A stretch of DNA of 13,437 nt from Desulfovibrio sp. Its GTDB lineage: Bacteria; Desulfobacterota; Desulfovibrionia; Desulfovibrionales; Desulfovibrionaceae. The translations under genes were made by a program, and so were the position numbers. Under the pieces are notes generated by a model that was not told the DNA's origin, ran no database searches, and worked only from the letters and a program-made list of their open reading frames with translations. Every line of letters starts with the position of its first letter. Positions within the stretch are counted from its first letter, which is position 1. Below are positions 1 through 7,690 of the stretch, piece by piece. Where the stretch lies: the NCBI GenBank assembly GCA_003512875.1, contig DONZ01000174.1:7572-21008 (forward strand). Direction: 5' to 3'.

Positions 1-267
1 AAAAAATCATGCCCTATTTGCAGTGAAGACACACTCAACAGCCCTGACACGCTTATTCTTGTACCCGCCCTTTCCTACTCTCCAAAAGGCTGCCGCTTGG
101 GATACGGACAAGGATTTTACGACAGGTTTTTAGCAAAAATTCCGCAAGCCGGCAGTTTCGGCATTACTTTTACGGCTCTTCTCTCAAATGAAATCCCCGC
201 TGACCCGTGGGATTTGCCGGTACAATACCTTGTAACGGAAGAAGGAATACAAAAAATACAAATTTGA
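1..267 (+). CDS. fau: 5-formyltetrahydrofolate cyclo-ligase, C-terminal part (5' end outside window)
   Basis: The reading frame is open from base 1 to a TGA at 265-267 and gives the last 88 residues; the family is usually about 190 long. It holds the family signature LGYGQGFYDRFL (codons from about position 97), the glycine-rich and YDR segment that binds ATP and substrate. It then has a DLPVQYLVTEEGI tail, matching the usual D-hydrophobic-TE-G ending. The enzyme converts 5-formyl-THF to 5,10-methenyl-THF with ATP in the cytoplasm, returning a storage or inhibitory folate to the one-carbon pool. The start and upstream neighbours are not visible. It converges on the GntR-type gene. The call rests on the signature and is firm; only the gene name (fau/ygfA/MTHFS) is a naming choice. 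Confidence 0.9.
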   Translation, partial: KKSCPICSEDTLNSPDTLILVPALSYSPKGCRLGYGQGFYDRFLAKIPQAGSFGITFTALLSNEIPADPWDLPVQYLVTEEGIQKIQI

Positions 268-277
268 TGAAATAAAA

Positions 278-312
278 AAATTTTTGCCGTATACAATACG
301 CTGAAAAAATTT
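278..312. terminator. Probable two-way terminator between convergent genes
   Basis: A perfect inverted repeat, CGTAT-ACA-ATACG (288-300), is flanked by AAATTTTT on the left (278-285) and AAAAAATTT on the right (304-312). These can extend the stem past a short GC/CTG mismatch. The T- and A-rich flanks give a U-rich tail in both directions. It lies between the stop codons of two convergent genes (267 and 324). The core stem is short and AT-rich, so strength is uncertain. Confidence 0.5.
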
Positions 313-323
313 CTTATCAAACC

Positions 324-989
324 TTATTCCAATTTCATTTTTCTGCACAAGTCTTCATAAACCTTGTCAATGTGCTTGCCAAGCAATTCTGTTGCGTGCT
401 TCACTTCCCCGTTTTGCATCGCGTAATAAATATCTTGGTGGTCGGATAACACCATGTTTTCCTGCACATCTTCACAGCTTTGATAAGAATTGTAATATCT
501 CGTATAAATATTGCAGCGTAAAAAAATTCTTTTCCACGCTTCAAGCAAATAGGTATTGTACGCCATTTTCACAATAAACAAATGAAACGCTTCATCAATT
601 TCAACAAATTTTTTAATATCGTCATAACGCAGCGCCATGACAGAATCTTCCAACATTCTGTTCATAACGGAAAGAACATAATAATCATTGCGTTCCGTAA
701 CAATCCTCAAAGCTTCCACTTCCAATAACTTGCGTATGCTGAAAACATTATGCGCGTCATCATGTTCAAGCAAAGGAATATAACTGCCTTTTTTGGGAAC
801 CTTTTTCAAAATTCCTTCAGAAACAAGGCGGTTTAAAGCAATGCTTATAGGCGTTCTGCTCATGCCAAAGTCGATAGCTAACGAGCTTTCCAAAATAAAA
901 TCACCGGGCTTATACGATTGTTTGATAGTTTCCGTCAATAAACGATATGCCCTCTCTTCCGCATTTAATTTTTCTTTCACATTACCCAT
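324..989 (-). CDS. GntR-family transcriptional regulator, FadR/FCD subfamily
   Basis: This 221-residue protein has the usual FadR-type length. Residues 10-72 are the winged helix-turn-helix (recognition-helix text FGMSRTPISIALNRLVSEGI, then a KKGSYI wing). Residues about 78-215 are the all-helical FCD ligand domain. The FCD metal-site residues appear intact: D132 and H136 (DEAFH), H184 (SDHQD) and H206 (GKHID), so it probably binds a metal-coordinated carboxylate-type effector. The ATG at 989 is preceded by a GGGAAGTAGG stretch as a weak ribosome site. It is divergent from sbcD and convergent with the folate gene, so it looks monocistronic. FCD proteins usually repress a nearby catabolic or transport operon and themselves. 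No such operon adjoins it here; the nearest candidate is the amidohydrolase/MFS operon about 8 kb away. The effector is unknown. Confidence 0.9.
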   Translation of the reverse strand: MGNVKEKLNAEERAYRLLTETIKQSYKPGDFILESSLAIDFGMSRTPISIALNRLVSEGILKKVPKKGSYIPLLEHDDAHNVFSIRKLLEVEALRIVTERNDYYVLSVMNRMLEDSVMALRYDDIKKFVEIDEAFHLFIVKMAYNTYLLEAWKRIFLRCNIYTRYYNSYQSCEDVQENMVLSDHQDIYYAMQNGEVKHATELLGKHIDKVYEDLCRKMKLE

Positions 990-1017
990 GAAAGCCTACT
1001 TCCCATAATCTAAGCGT

Positions 1018-1055
1018 TACTGTATAAGAGTACCTTTTCATTCAATTCTTGTCAA
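1018..1055 (-). promoter_or_regulatory. Candidate promoter of the GntR/FCD gene with overlapping dyad
   Basis: On the minus strand a perfect -35 box TTGACA (1055-1050) is followed after 17 bases by TACTCT (1032-1027), a poor -10 match. An imperfect dyad TACT-N7-AGTA (1018-1032) covers that -10 box and could be an autoregulatory operator. The plus strand carries TTGTCA at 1049-1054, so divergent promoters might share this spot. This is sequence pattern only. Confidence 0.35.
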
Positions 1056-1089
1056 TCAAACAAAATTATTATTTATTCATTGAAATAAA

Positions 1090-1123
1090 TTGCCTCCCGA
1101 CCATCTTTCCAGTATATTGGAAA
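1090..1123 (+). promoter_or_regulatory. Candidate sbcDC promoter with palindromic operator over the -10 box
   Basis: TTGCCT (1090-1095), 17 bases, then TATATT (1113-1118) gives a plausible sigma-70 promoter with a start near 1125, about 18 bases before the sbcD ATG. The -10 box lies within an 18-bp palindrome, TTTCCAGTATATTGGAAA (1106-1123), which has one mismatched pair. That position suits a repressor, but the binding protein is unknown. The sbcD ribosome site is weak (GGGAC about 8 bases before ATG). Confidence 0.4.
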
Positions 1124-1142
1124 AAATTTTTGGGACTTCGTT

Positions 1143-2345
1143 ATGAAAATATTGCATACCTCCGACTGGCACATCGGCAGCACGTTTTACGGCAAAAAAA
1201 GAAATGAGGAATATGCGGCTTTTTTTGCATGGCTGCTTGCATTGATTCAAAAAGAACAAATAGACGTACTGCTTATCGCAGGCGACATTTTCGATACAGC
1301 CCTTCCCAACAACTCAGCCCAGCACCTTTATTATTCCTTTTTAATTGATTTACGCGGCACTTCCTGCAAACATGTTGTCATTACCGGCGGAAACCACGAC
1401 TCCCCAAGTTTTTTAAATGCCCCGCAGGCGCTTTTAAAATCCCTCAACATCCATGTCATAGGGGCTATGCCGGAAAACATCCATGATGAAATTATTCCCA
1501 TCCGGCATAACGGCGAGGAAGTGATCATTCTTGCCGTTCCTTATTTGCGTGAACGCGATTTGCAGGGCATAGCGATTACGGAAAATTATGAAACAAGAGC
1601 GGAAAAAATCGTTCGGTCCATTGCCGAACACTACAAAAACCTTACAGAAATCGCCCTGAAACAAAAACAGGCAAACAGTCCGCTCCTCGCCATGGGACAC
1701 CTCTATATCGCAGGCTCCAAGCTTGAGGAAGAAGGGGAACGGGAACTTTACATCGGCTCCCTCGCTAGAATTTCTGCCGATATTTTTCCAAAAGAAATTG
1801 ATTATGCCGCCCTCGGCCATATCCATTCAGCGCAAAAAATCGCCAAAACCGAGCATATCCGTTACTCCGGCTCTCCCCTCGCCATGAGTTTCGCAGAAAA
1901 AAGCAACAAGAAAAAAATGCTCGTTCTTGACACGAAAAATTCTTTATCCGTACAGGAAATAGAAATTCCGGAATTTCAAATAACCCGCAAAATTTGCGGA
2001 AACTTTTCCGCAATACGGCAAGAAATTGAAAAACTGAAAGCCCTCGACCAATCCGTATGGCTTGAAGTTGAATACAGCGGCGAGGATAAATTCAATTTAA
2101 AAGATATGCTTTTCGCATTGACCGCCGACAGCAAAATTGAAATTCTCAAATTCAAAAATCAAAATATTATTGATTACTATATCAATGATACGCTGTCGGA
2201 AGAAAACCTTGAAGACCTCGACCCGCAAAAAATATTCGACAGAATTTTAGAAAAAACATCCTATCCGGATGAAGAAAAACAAGAACTGCTCGCTTGCTAT
2301 CATGAAATTTTAACCGCCTTGGCGGAAAAAGACATAAACGAATAA
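1143..2345 (+). CDS. sbcD: Nuclease SbcCD subunit D (Mre11-type exonuclease)
   Basis: This 400-residue protein matches the usual SbcD length. All phosphoesterase motifs for the two Mn ions are visible: DWHIG (D8, H10), GDIFD (D48), GNHDS (N84, H85), GHLY (H186) and GHIH (H226, H228), followed by the IRYSGSPLAMSF segment. Residues after about 280 form the capping domain and the part that contacts SbcC. With SbcC it makes a 3'-5' exonuclease and hairpin endonuclease that opens cruciforms, cuts protein-blocked DNA ends and restrains palindromes. The ATG at 1143 begins the conserved MKILHTSDWHIG start. The next gene begins 3 bp after the stop, so the two are coupled. Function follows from family knowledge and an intact active site. 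Confidence 0.97.
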   Translation: MKILHTSDWHIGSTFYGKKRNEEYAAFFAWLLALIQKEQIDVLLIAGDIFDTALPNNSAQHLYYSFLIDLRGTSCKHVVITGGNHDSPSFLNAPQALLKSLNIHVIGAMPENIHDEIIPIRHNGEEVIILAVPYLRERDLQGIAITENYETRAEKIVRSIAEHYKNLTEIALKQKQANSPLLAMGHLYIAGSKLEEEGERELYIGSLARISADIFPKEIDYAALGHIHSAQKIAKTEHIRYSGSPLAMSFAEKSNKKKMLVLDTKNSLSVQEIEIPEFQITRKICGNFSAIRQEIEKLKALDQSVWLEVEYSGEDKFNLKDMLFALTADSKIEILKFKNQNIIDYYINDTLSEENLEDLDPQKIFDRILEKTSYPDEEKQELLACYHEILTALAEKDINE

Positions 2346-2348
2346 ATT

Positions 2349-5300
2349 ATGAAGATACTCAGTTTACAATTAAAAAATCTCAACTCGCTTTACGGCGAAT
2401 GGTTTATTGATTTTACCGATAAAACCTATCAGAATGACGGATTGTTTGTCTTATCCGGTCCGACAGGAGCAGGAAAATCCACCATTTTGGACGCTGTTTG
2501 CCTCGCCCTTTACGGACAAACCCCACGCCTCGGAAAAATCACCCAAACAAACAATGAAGTCATGTCAAAGCACACGGCAGACTGCTATTCCCTTTTGCAT
2601 TTTGAAACAAAAGGAATACAATATTATGCCCGTTTTGAACAAAGAAAAGCAAAAAACAATCCGAACGGAAAACTCCAGGATGTCGAAAGAAGCATTGCCA
2701 AAGAAAAGCCTGATTCAATCATTTGCCGAAAAAAAACGGAAATCAATGAAGAAATCATCCGTATTACGGGCATGGATTTTCCCCGTTTCACCCGTTCAAT
2801 CCTATTGGCGCAAGGAGCTTTTGACAGTTTTTTAAAGGCGAGGGACGAAGAAAAATCAATGCTCCTGGAACAAATCACAGGCACGGAAATTTATTCGGAA
2901 ATTTCCCAAACAATATATCAGCGTGCAAAATCAGAAAAAGAAAAAAAAGAACGCTTAATCCTTTTAACAAATAATACTTCGCTATTGCCTCCGGAGGAAA
3001 TTGAAAAATTAAAAAACCGGCAAGAAACGCATAATCAAGAATTAGCAGCGATTAATCAACAACTGTCCCAAATCCGGACGTTCATTCTTTGGCATAATCA
3101 AATGCAGGAACTGCAAGAAAAAATTGATACGGCAAAAAATCGGCACAAGAATTTCCTTGAACAAAAAAAAGCTTCGGAAGAAAAAGCAATTCAGCTGATA
3201 AAAGCCGAAAAAGCGGAAAAACTTTATCCGGAATACCATGCCCTTAATTTGCAGGAAAAAGAAATCCAAAACGCGCAAGCTAGCCTGACCGAATTGGAAA
3301 AAAATCTGCCGAAACAGGAAACACAATTAAAGCTTCTCATTCAAAAAATCGAAGAAATACACAACAACTGTCAGCAAGAAAAAATAAATTATGAGAAATT
3401 GCGCCCTCTTTTCGAGGAAATAAAAAAATTGGATATTGAACTTGAAAATATCAATAAAAACATTCAGGCGCAATCAACGGAAATTGCACAATCAGAAAAA
3501 GAAAAACAAAAAATTGCCTCTGATATACAAGAGATAGACAAAAAAAACGCAGCAATACGGCAGGAACAAAACGAACTTTCAAACTGGTTTCAGACAAATA
3601 CGTGCTTGGAAACATTGAAACAGGAACTGAGCGCCATAAAAAACAATTTAATACACCTAGATACGATAATTGAATCCGGCAAACAAACAAAAAATAAAAT
3701 CGCAGAACAGGAAGAGGAATTAAAACTCCAAAAAACGAACAACGCAAAACAAGAACAAAGCCAAAAAGAACTTATTGCCGACACAAAACTTAAACAAAAA
3801 CAACAAAAACAAGTAACCGGACAAATTGAAACGCTGTTGAAAGAAAATTCCCTGCAAGAATTAAAAACAACGCTTTCTTTTCTTGAAGAAAAAAAATTCC
3901 TGCTTGCGCAAATTTCAGCGCTTGAAGAACAGAGAAAAACATTGCGGGAAGGCGAGGAATGTCCGCTGTGCGGTTCAATCCACCATCCTTTTATGCAAAA
4001 GGACACCATAATTCCGTCCGGCAATTCCGATATTGATATCAATATCAAACAACTGAAACACCAAATTGAGGAAATTGAAAAATTAAAACAGGAACAAGAT
4101 AAAATAGACCTTCTTTTAGCAGAAAACAATAAGCGGCTTGAAAACATCGGGCAAACAATCCAAGACAATGCCCGCCAAATTATGAATAAAGAAAAGCTGA
4201 TACAAGAATTTCAAAAAGAACGGAACGAACTTTTAAAACAGTACAATGAAGAAAGAGAGACATTATTGCAGCAAGTCAAACCTTTCAATATCACGGAAAT
4301 TATCCCTAATAAAAGCCAGGACATCACCGAAATATTGGAAGGACATCTGAAAAATTTTGACATGAAAAACAAACAAAAACAAGATATTGAACAAACATTG
4401 CAAGAAAATGAAAAACAACAGGCAAGCCTGCAAACACAGCTTGCAGTCATACAAAACAATCTCACATACAAAAACGGGCAGCTCCAGACAGAAAAAAACA
4501 CATATTCTTCCATTAAAAGAAAACGTGAAAAAGATTTTGCTCAAAAAAATCCTCAAACCGAAGAAGAAAAACTATTAAAATCAATCAATGAACTTGAAGA
4601 AAAAAAAGAAAAAATCCTTCAAGAAAAAGACAAACAAAATCAGGAAGTGACCCAAAGCAAGGAACAAATCAAACATCTGCAGGCATTTCTTGCGGAAAAA
4701 AGCAAAAACGTTTCCATGCTAAAGGAAGAATTTCTGCAAAAACTGCAAGAGCAAGAATTTTCCGATGTTGAAGATTTTTTAAAAGCGCAGCTCTCCAAAG
4801 AAGAATTGCAGCACTTACAGCACATTTTTAAGGAATTGGAACAAAACATAAAACTTACCCAAAGCAAACTTGCGGAAAGCGAAAAAGAGCTGCAGACTCT
4901 TAAAAATAAAAATTTAACAGCCGGCTCAAAACAGGAATTGGAAGAACAGGAAAAAAACATTCGGGAAAAACAAGAAGCAAGCCTTGTGGAACTTGGTGAA
5001 ATTCAAGGAAAACTCAAACAAAATCAAGAAATTGCAAACACATACAACGAAAAACTCCAAGAACTGAAAAAACAGGAACATATCCAAGCCAAATGGGATG
5101 CTTTAAATTCGCTTGTCGGTTCTGCTGACGGCAAAAAATTCAGGCAAATAGCCCAAGCAATCACTTTTGAACAGGTTTTGCATTATGCCAATATGAAATT
5201 GCAGTTATTGCAAAAACGCTATTTGCTCATTCAAGATAAAAACAATCTTCTCAATTTAAATGTGCTTGACAATTATCAGGGAGGCGAAATAAGGGCTGTG

Positions 5301-5606
5301 CAAAATCTTTCAGGCGGCGAAAGTTTTATCGTAAGCCTCAGCCTTGCACTGGGACTTGCTCAAATGGCAAGCAAAAATGTGCGGGTGGATTCACTTTTTC
5401 TTGACGAAGGCTTCGGAACGCTTGACGAGGAAAATCTTGATACCGCCCTTTCAACCCTTGCCAGTATCCAGCAGGAAGGAAAGCTTATCGGCATCATTTC
5501 CCATATTCCGCTTTTAAAAGAAAGAATCAACACCCAAATAAACGTTATTCCCGAACAGGGCGGAAGAAGCATTTTACAAGGCGCCGGCTGTAAAAAACTT
5601 CATTAA
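2349..5606 (+). CDS. sbcC: Nuclease SbcCD subunit C (Rad50-type ATPase)
   Basis: This 1085-residue SMC/Rad50-like ATPase is near the E. coli size. In order: Walker A GPTGAGKST (37-45), Q-loop LLAQGAFDSF (Q155), a long Lys/Glu/Gln-rich coiled coil (about 170-530), the zinc hook CPLC (C538, C541) almost exactly mid-protein, the returning coil (about 550-920), the ABC signature LSGGES (S988-G989-G990), Walker B SLFLDE (D1019, E1020) and D-loop GTLD (D1026). Two heads dimerise on ATP and gate SbcD; the zinc hook joins partner coils. The ATG lies 3 bp after the sbcD stop with only a weak purine-rich site before it, which suggests translational coupling. Base use is strongly A-rich on the coding strand because of the Lys, Glu and Gln content of the coils, not obviously because of transfer. 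The gene is complete. Confidence 0.97.
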   Translation: MKILSLQLKNLNSLYGEWFIDFTDKTYQNDGLFVLSGPTGAGKSTILDAVCLALYGQTPRLGKITQTNNEVMSKHTADCYSLLHFETKGIQYYARFEQRKAKNNPNGKLQDVERSIAKEKPDSIICRKKTEINEEIIRITGMDFPRFTRSILLAQGAFDSFLKARDEEKSMLLEQITGTEIYSEISQTIYQRAKSEKEKKERLILLTNNTSLLPPEEIEKLKNRQETHNQELAAINQQLSQIRTFILWHNQMQELQEKIDTAKNRHKNFLEQKKASEEKAIQLIKAEKAEKLYPEYHALNLQEKEIQNAQASLTELEKNLPKQETQLKLLIQKIEEIHNNCQQEKINYEKLRPLFEEIKKLDIELENINKNIQAQSTEIAQSEKEKQKIASDIQEIDKKNAAIRQEQNELSNWFQTNTCLETLKQELSAIKNNLIHLDTIIESGKQTKNKIAEQEEELKLQKTNNAKQEQSQKELIADTKLKQKQQKQVTGQIETLLKENSLQELKTTLSFLEEKKFLLAQISALEEQRKTLREGEECPLCGSIHHPFMQKDTIIPSGNSDIDINIKQLKHQIEEIEKLKQEQDKIDLLLAENNKRLENIGQTIQDNARQIMNKEKLIQEFQKERNELLKQYNEERETLLQQVKPFNITEIIPNKSQDITEILEGHLKNFDMKNKQKQDIEQTLQENEKQQASLQTQLAVIQNNLTYKNGQLQTEKNTYSSIKRKREKDFAQKNPQTEEEKLLKSINELEEKKEKILQEKDKQNQEVTQSKEQIKHLQAFLAEKSKNVSMLKEEFLQKLQEQEFSDVEDFLKAQLSKEELQHLQHIFKELEQNIKLTQSKLAESEKELQTLKNKNLTAGSKQELEEQEKNIREKQEASLVELGEIQGKLKQNQEIANTYNEKLQELKKQEHIQAKWDALNSLVGSADGKKFRQIAQAITFEQVLHYANMKLQLLQKRYLLIQDKNNLLNLNVLDNYQGGEIRAVQNLSGGESFIVSLSLALGLAQMASKNVRVDSLFLDEGFGTLDEENLDTALSTLASIQQEGKLIGIISHIPLLKERINTQINVIPEQGGRSILQGAGCKKLH

Positions 5607-5607
5607 A

Positions 5608-5645
5608 AAATCCCCTTTCGCCCCGAAAAGAACAAAAGAGGATTT
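5608..5645. terminator. Hairpin terminator between convergent sbcC and the 358-residue gene
   Basis: AAATCCCCTTT (5608-5618) pairs with AAAGAGGATTT (5635-5645) in 10 of 11 positions around a 16-base loop. It begins two bases after the sbcC stop and ends 14 bases before the end of the opposing gene. A-rich sequence on the left and TGTTT on the right would give U-rich tails either way. Both flanking genes could use it. Confidence 0.55.
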
Positions 5646-5658
5646 GTTTCATTCCATA

Positions 5659-6735
5659 TCAGCGAAGCCCTAATTTAACCGCCCATTCGATAAAAATATT
5701 TTCGATTTTTATCAGTTTGTTATTGGATAAAGCAAGAATGCCGATTAAATCCTGCATTTGGTCCTTGGTTATGCCGAGAGCCAAAAGCTGTTTGGTTATC
5801 TCTTCCAAACTTCGGGTTGTTTTTTCCGCTTCCGCAATCATTTTTTGCTCTTTGTCAGAAAGAGCGAGTGTTCCGAAAAGCATTTCGCAAGCCATTTCCC
5901 TTGGCAAAGGCATATTGTATCTGCCTAAATACACACGGTTGAAAGCATACGCCAGCGGCATGATTTCCGGTTTATTTTCATTGCGTAAAAAAAACGGAAC
6001 GGTTTTTAAAAGAACAGTGAAGCGTTTTAATTTTCTGACCAATTCAGCTTTTGAATCGCCTGAACGCCCGTAAAAAACCTGATCTTTCTTCCGTAAAGCG
6101 ATAACCGCCAGAACCAAAGCCAAAGAAAACAATTCGTTGTCAGTAAAATCAGGTAATTTTTCTTGTTCAAAAAGCTTGAACCTGCCAAAAACCGCCACGC
6201 TTCTCAATTCGGATTCAAAGGCTGAAAGCAATTCTTCAAAACGGTTTCCGGAAAAATAGCCTAATATCAACGCATTGACACACAAAGAAATTTTGTACAT
6301 GGGCAAAATTTCCTTTTCGGCATATTTCGCTTCGACGGCCCGCTTTATTCCTTCAAACGTATAAGCTGCAGGCTGGACACGCAATTCAAGGGCGAAACGG
6401 ATATAATCTTCTTCGGTGAATGAGGAGCAGACCTTTGCCAGAATTTCCCAAACCAAAGAATGCTCCGCTTCTTCCAAGTTTTCAGCAGAAATTAAGAATT
6501 TCGCACAGACAGCACCAAGCAGAGCTTCATAATTTTCATAGCCTGTTTGCTCCAAACATTCCTTGGCGAGCAGTGTCCAATATTGATGATGGTCAGGCGC
6601 GTAACACGCATAATCGCGTTCCGTAAGCAAGGAATTTCTTTTTTCTTTTCCTGTCCTTTCAAGAGTCAAGAGTGCGTGAAGGATATCAAAATCACGGCTC
6701 ATCACGTGTGAAAAAAACTCTAAATTCGTATCCAT
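5659..6735 (-). CDS. Protein of unknown function, 358 residues, second gene of the proC operon
   Basis: I do not recognise the family. The protein appears soluble and almost entirely helical: long runs rich in Leu, Ala, Glu and Lys, no signal peptide, no clear membrane segment, and no nucleotide-binding or metal motif that I can name. Notable local text is the His pair in YAPDHHQYW (about 45-53) and a C-terminal part (about 300-358) that reads like a helical bundle. The ATG at 6735 has a weak AGAGAG ribosome site that overlaps the proC TAG stop (6746-6748), leaving a 10-bp gap, so the gene is very likely cotranscribed with and coupled to proC. Codon use resembles that of its neighbours. It is probably a real gene because the 1077-base frame is open and tightly packed. 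A role in proline metabolism is possible only by association. Confidence 0.8.
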   Translation of the reverse strand: MDTNLEFFSHVMSRDFDILHALLTLERTGKEKRNSLLTERDYACYAPDHHQYWTLLAKECLEQTGYENYEALLGAVCAKFLISAENLEEAEHSLVWEILAKVCSSFTEEDYIRFALELRVQPAAYTFEGIKRAVEAKYAEKEILPMYKISLCVNALILGYFSGNRFEELLSAFESELRSVAVFGRFKLFEQEKLPDFTDNELFSLALVLAVIALRKKDQVFYGRSGDSKAELVRKLKRFTVLLKTVPFFLRNENKPEIMPLAYAFNRVYLGRYNMPLPREMACEMLFGTLALSDKEQKMIAEAEKTTRSLEEITKQLLALGITKDQMQDLIGILALSNNKLIKIENIFIEWAVKLGLR

Positions 6736-6745
6736 AATTCTCTCT

Positions 6746-7543
6746 CTATTTTTTTAATTCCAAATTTCTGTCAAAAGTCGCCATAATCGCTTCAATTACA
6801 GCCCCGCGGACAGCATTTTTATCCAGACTATTCATGCCGGCAATGGTTGTTCCCTTTGGCGAACAAACATTCAGGCGCAATTTCGCATAAGGAATACCGC
6901 TGTTTTGCCGTGCAAGTTCCGTGCTGCCCAAAAATAATTGTTCAAGCATTTTTTTAGCGTCATCATATTTAAAACCTAAGCGGATCGCCCCTTCAAGCAT
7001 TGCTTCAAGCATATAAAAGACAAAAGCGGGACCGCTGCCTATCAATGTTGAAAATTCGGCGAATTGAGCTTCCGGCAGGATGCATGTTGTTCCGACGCAT
7101 GCAAAGATTTTCTTTATTGTTTCCTTATGAACATCCTGAAGCATTCCGTCATCGAAACAAAGGGCTGTGCACCCTTCACCGACCATGGCAGGCGTATTGG
7201 GCATGATGACGGACACCGGGCAAAACGGGCAAATTTTCTTTATAGCCGCAATAGATACCCCGGCAGCAATGGATACGATAATCGTATCACTTGTTAAAAA
7301 TTCTTTGATACGCAGAAGTAATTCTTCAACCGCATAAGGCTTTACGGCAATGACGACGACATCGGATTTTTTCACAAGCTCTTCTTCTCCGGAACAAGGC
7401 AAAAGTCCGCATTCATTTTCCAGCTTTTGCAGTTTTTCCGGGTTGTGATCATACCCCGCAACATGAAATTCTTTTGCACGGCTTATTCCGTAAATAATTG
7501 CCGACCCCATATTTCCGCAACCGATAAAACCGACTGTCTGCAT
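6746..7543 (-). CDS. proC: Pyrroline-5-carboxylate reductase
   Basis: Cytoplasmic enzyme of the last step of proline synthesis: L-1-pyrroline-5-carboxylate plus NAD(P)H to L-proline. The 265 residues fit the family (about 270). The Rossmann loop GFIGCGNMGSA (5-15) opens the protein. It is followed by VAVKP (66-69), MPNTPAMVGEG (114-124), the helical dimer domain with SGPAFVFYMLEAM (170-182), and the signature SPKGTTIAG (228-236), where the usual SPGG is SPKG. The start was set at the ATG at 7543, not the in-frame TTG 15 bases upstream, because GAGGAAATT sits just before this ATG and MQTVGFIG is the natural family start. It has many Cys residues, including CPFC (105-108). It leads an operon with the unknown 358-residue gene. 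Nothing in the sequence shows proline control. Confidence 0.95.
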   Translation of the reverse strand: MQTVGFIGCGNMGSAIIYGISRAKEFHVAGYDHNPEKLQKLENECGLLPCSGEEELVKKSDVVVIAVKPYAVEELLLRIKEFLTSDTIIVSIAAGVSIAAIKKICPFCPVSVIMPNTPAMVGEGCTALCFDDGMLQDVHKETIKKIFACVGTTCILPEAQFAEFSTLIGSGPAFVFYMLEAMLEGAIRLGFKYDDAKKMLEQLFLGSTELARQNSGIPYAKLRLNVCSPKGTTIAGMNSLDKNAVRGAVIEAIMATFDRNLELKK

Positions 7544-7567
7544 AATTTCCTCACACAATTTTTTTTG

Positions 7568-7597
7568 ATTATATACACCTATTCATAAAACTTGCAA
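7568..7597 (-). promoter_or_regulatory. Promoter of the proC operon
   Basis: On the minus strand TTGCAA (7597-7592) and a perfect TATAAT (7573-7568) are separated by 18 bases. Transcription would start near 7561, about 18 bases before the proC ATG, with GAGG placed correctly. A small dyad TTGC-GTT-GCAA overlaps the -35 box. The 147-base gap between the MFS stop and the proC start holds this promoter. I see no convincing terminator for the MFS gene, only a weak AATATT-ATGC-AATATT stem. Confidence 0.6.
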
Positions 7598-7690
7598 CGC
7601 AAAAGAAAAACTCTGTCTAACATGCTAATATTGCATAATATTTAAATTTTCCTATAAAGCGATAATTGTTGTTCCCTCAGCAGGAATTTC

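Noticed and set aside
3961..3975. CPLC in SbcC considered as a sign of a separate zinc-finger domain or fusion.
   Set aside because: It is the normal Rad50/SbcC zinc hook, at the middle of the coiled coil as expected.
3451..4168. Long minus-strand open frames opposite sbcC (for example 3590-4168), rich in Phe, Ser and Cys.
   Set aside because: They are the mirror of A-rich Lys/Glu/Gln coiled-coil codons and have no ribosome sites or recognisable domains.
7544..7558. A TTG start at 7558 that would add five residues (MCEEI) to ProC.
   Set aside because: The ATG at 7543 has GAGG directly before it and gives the normal family start MQTVGFIG; the extension would overlap that ribosome site.
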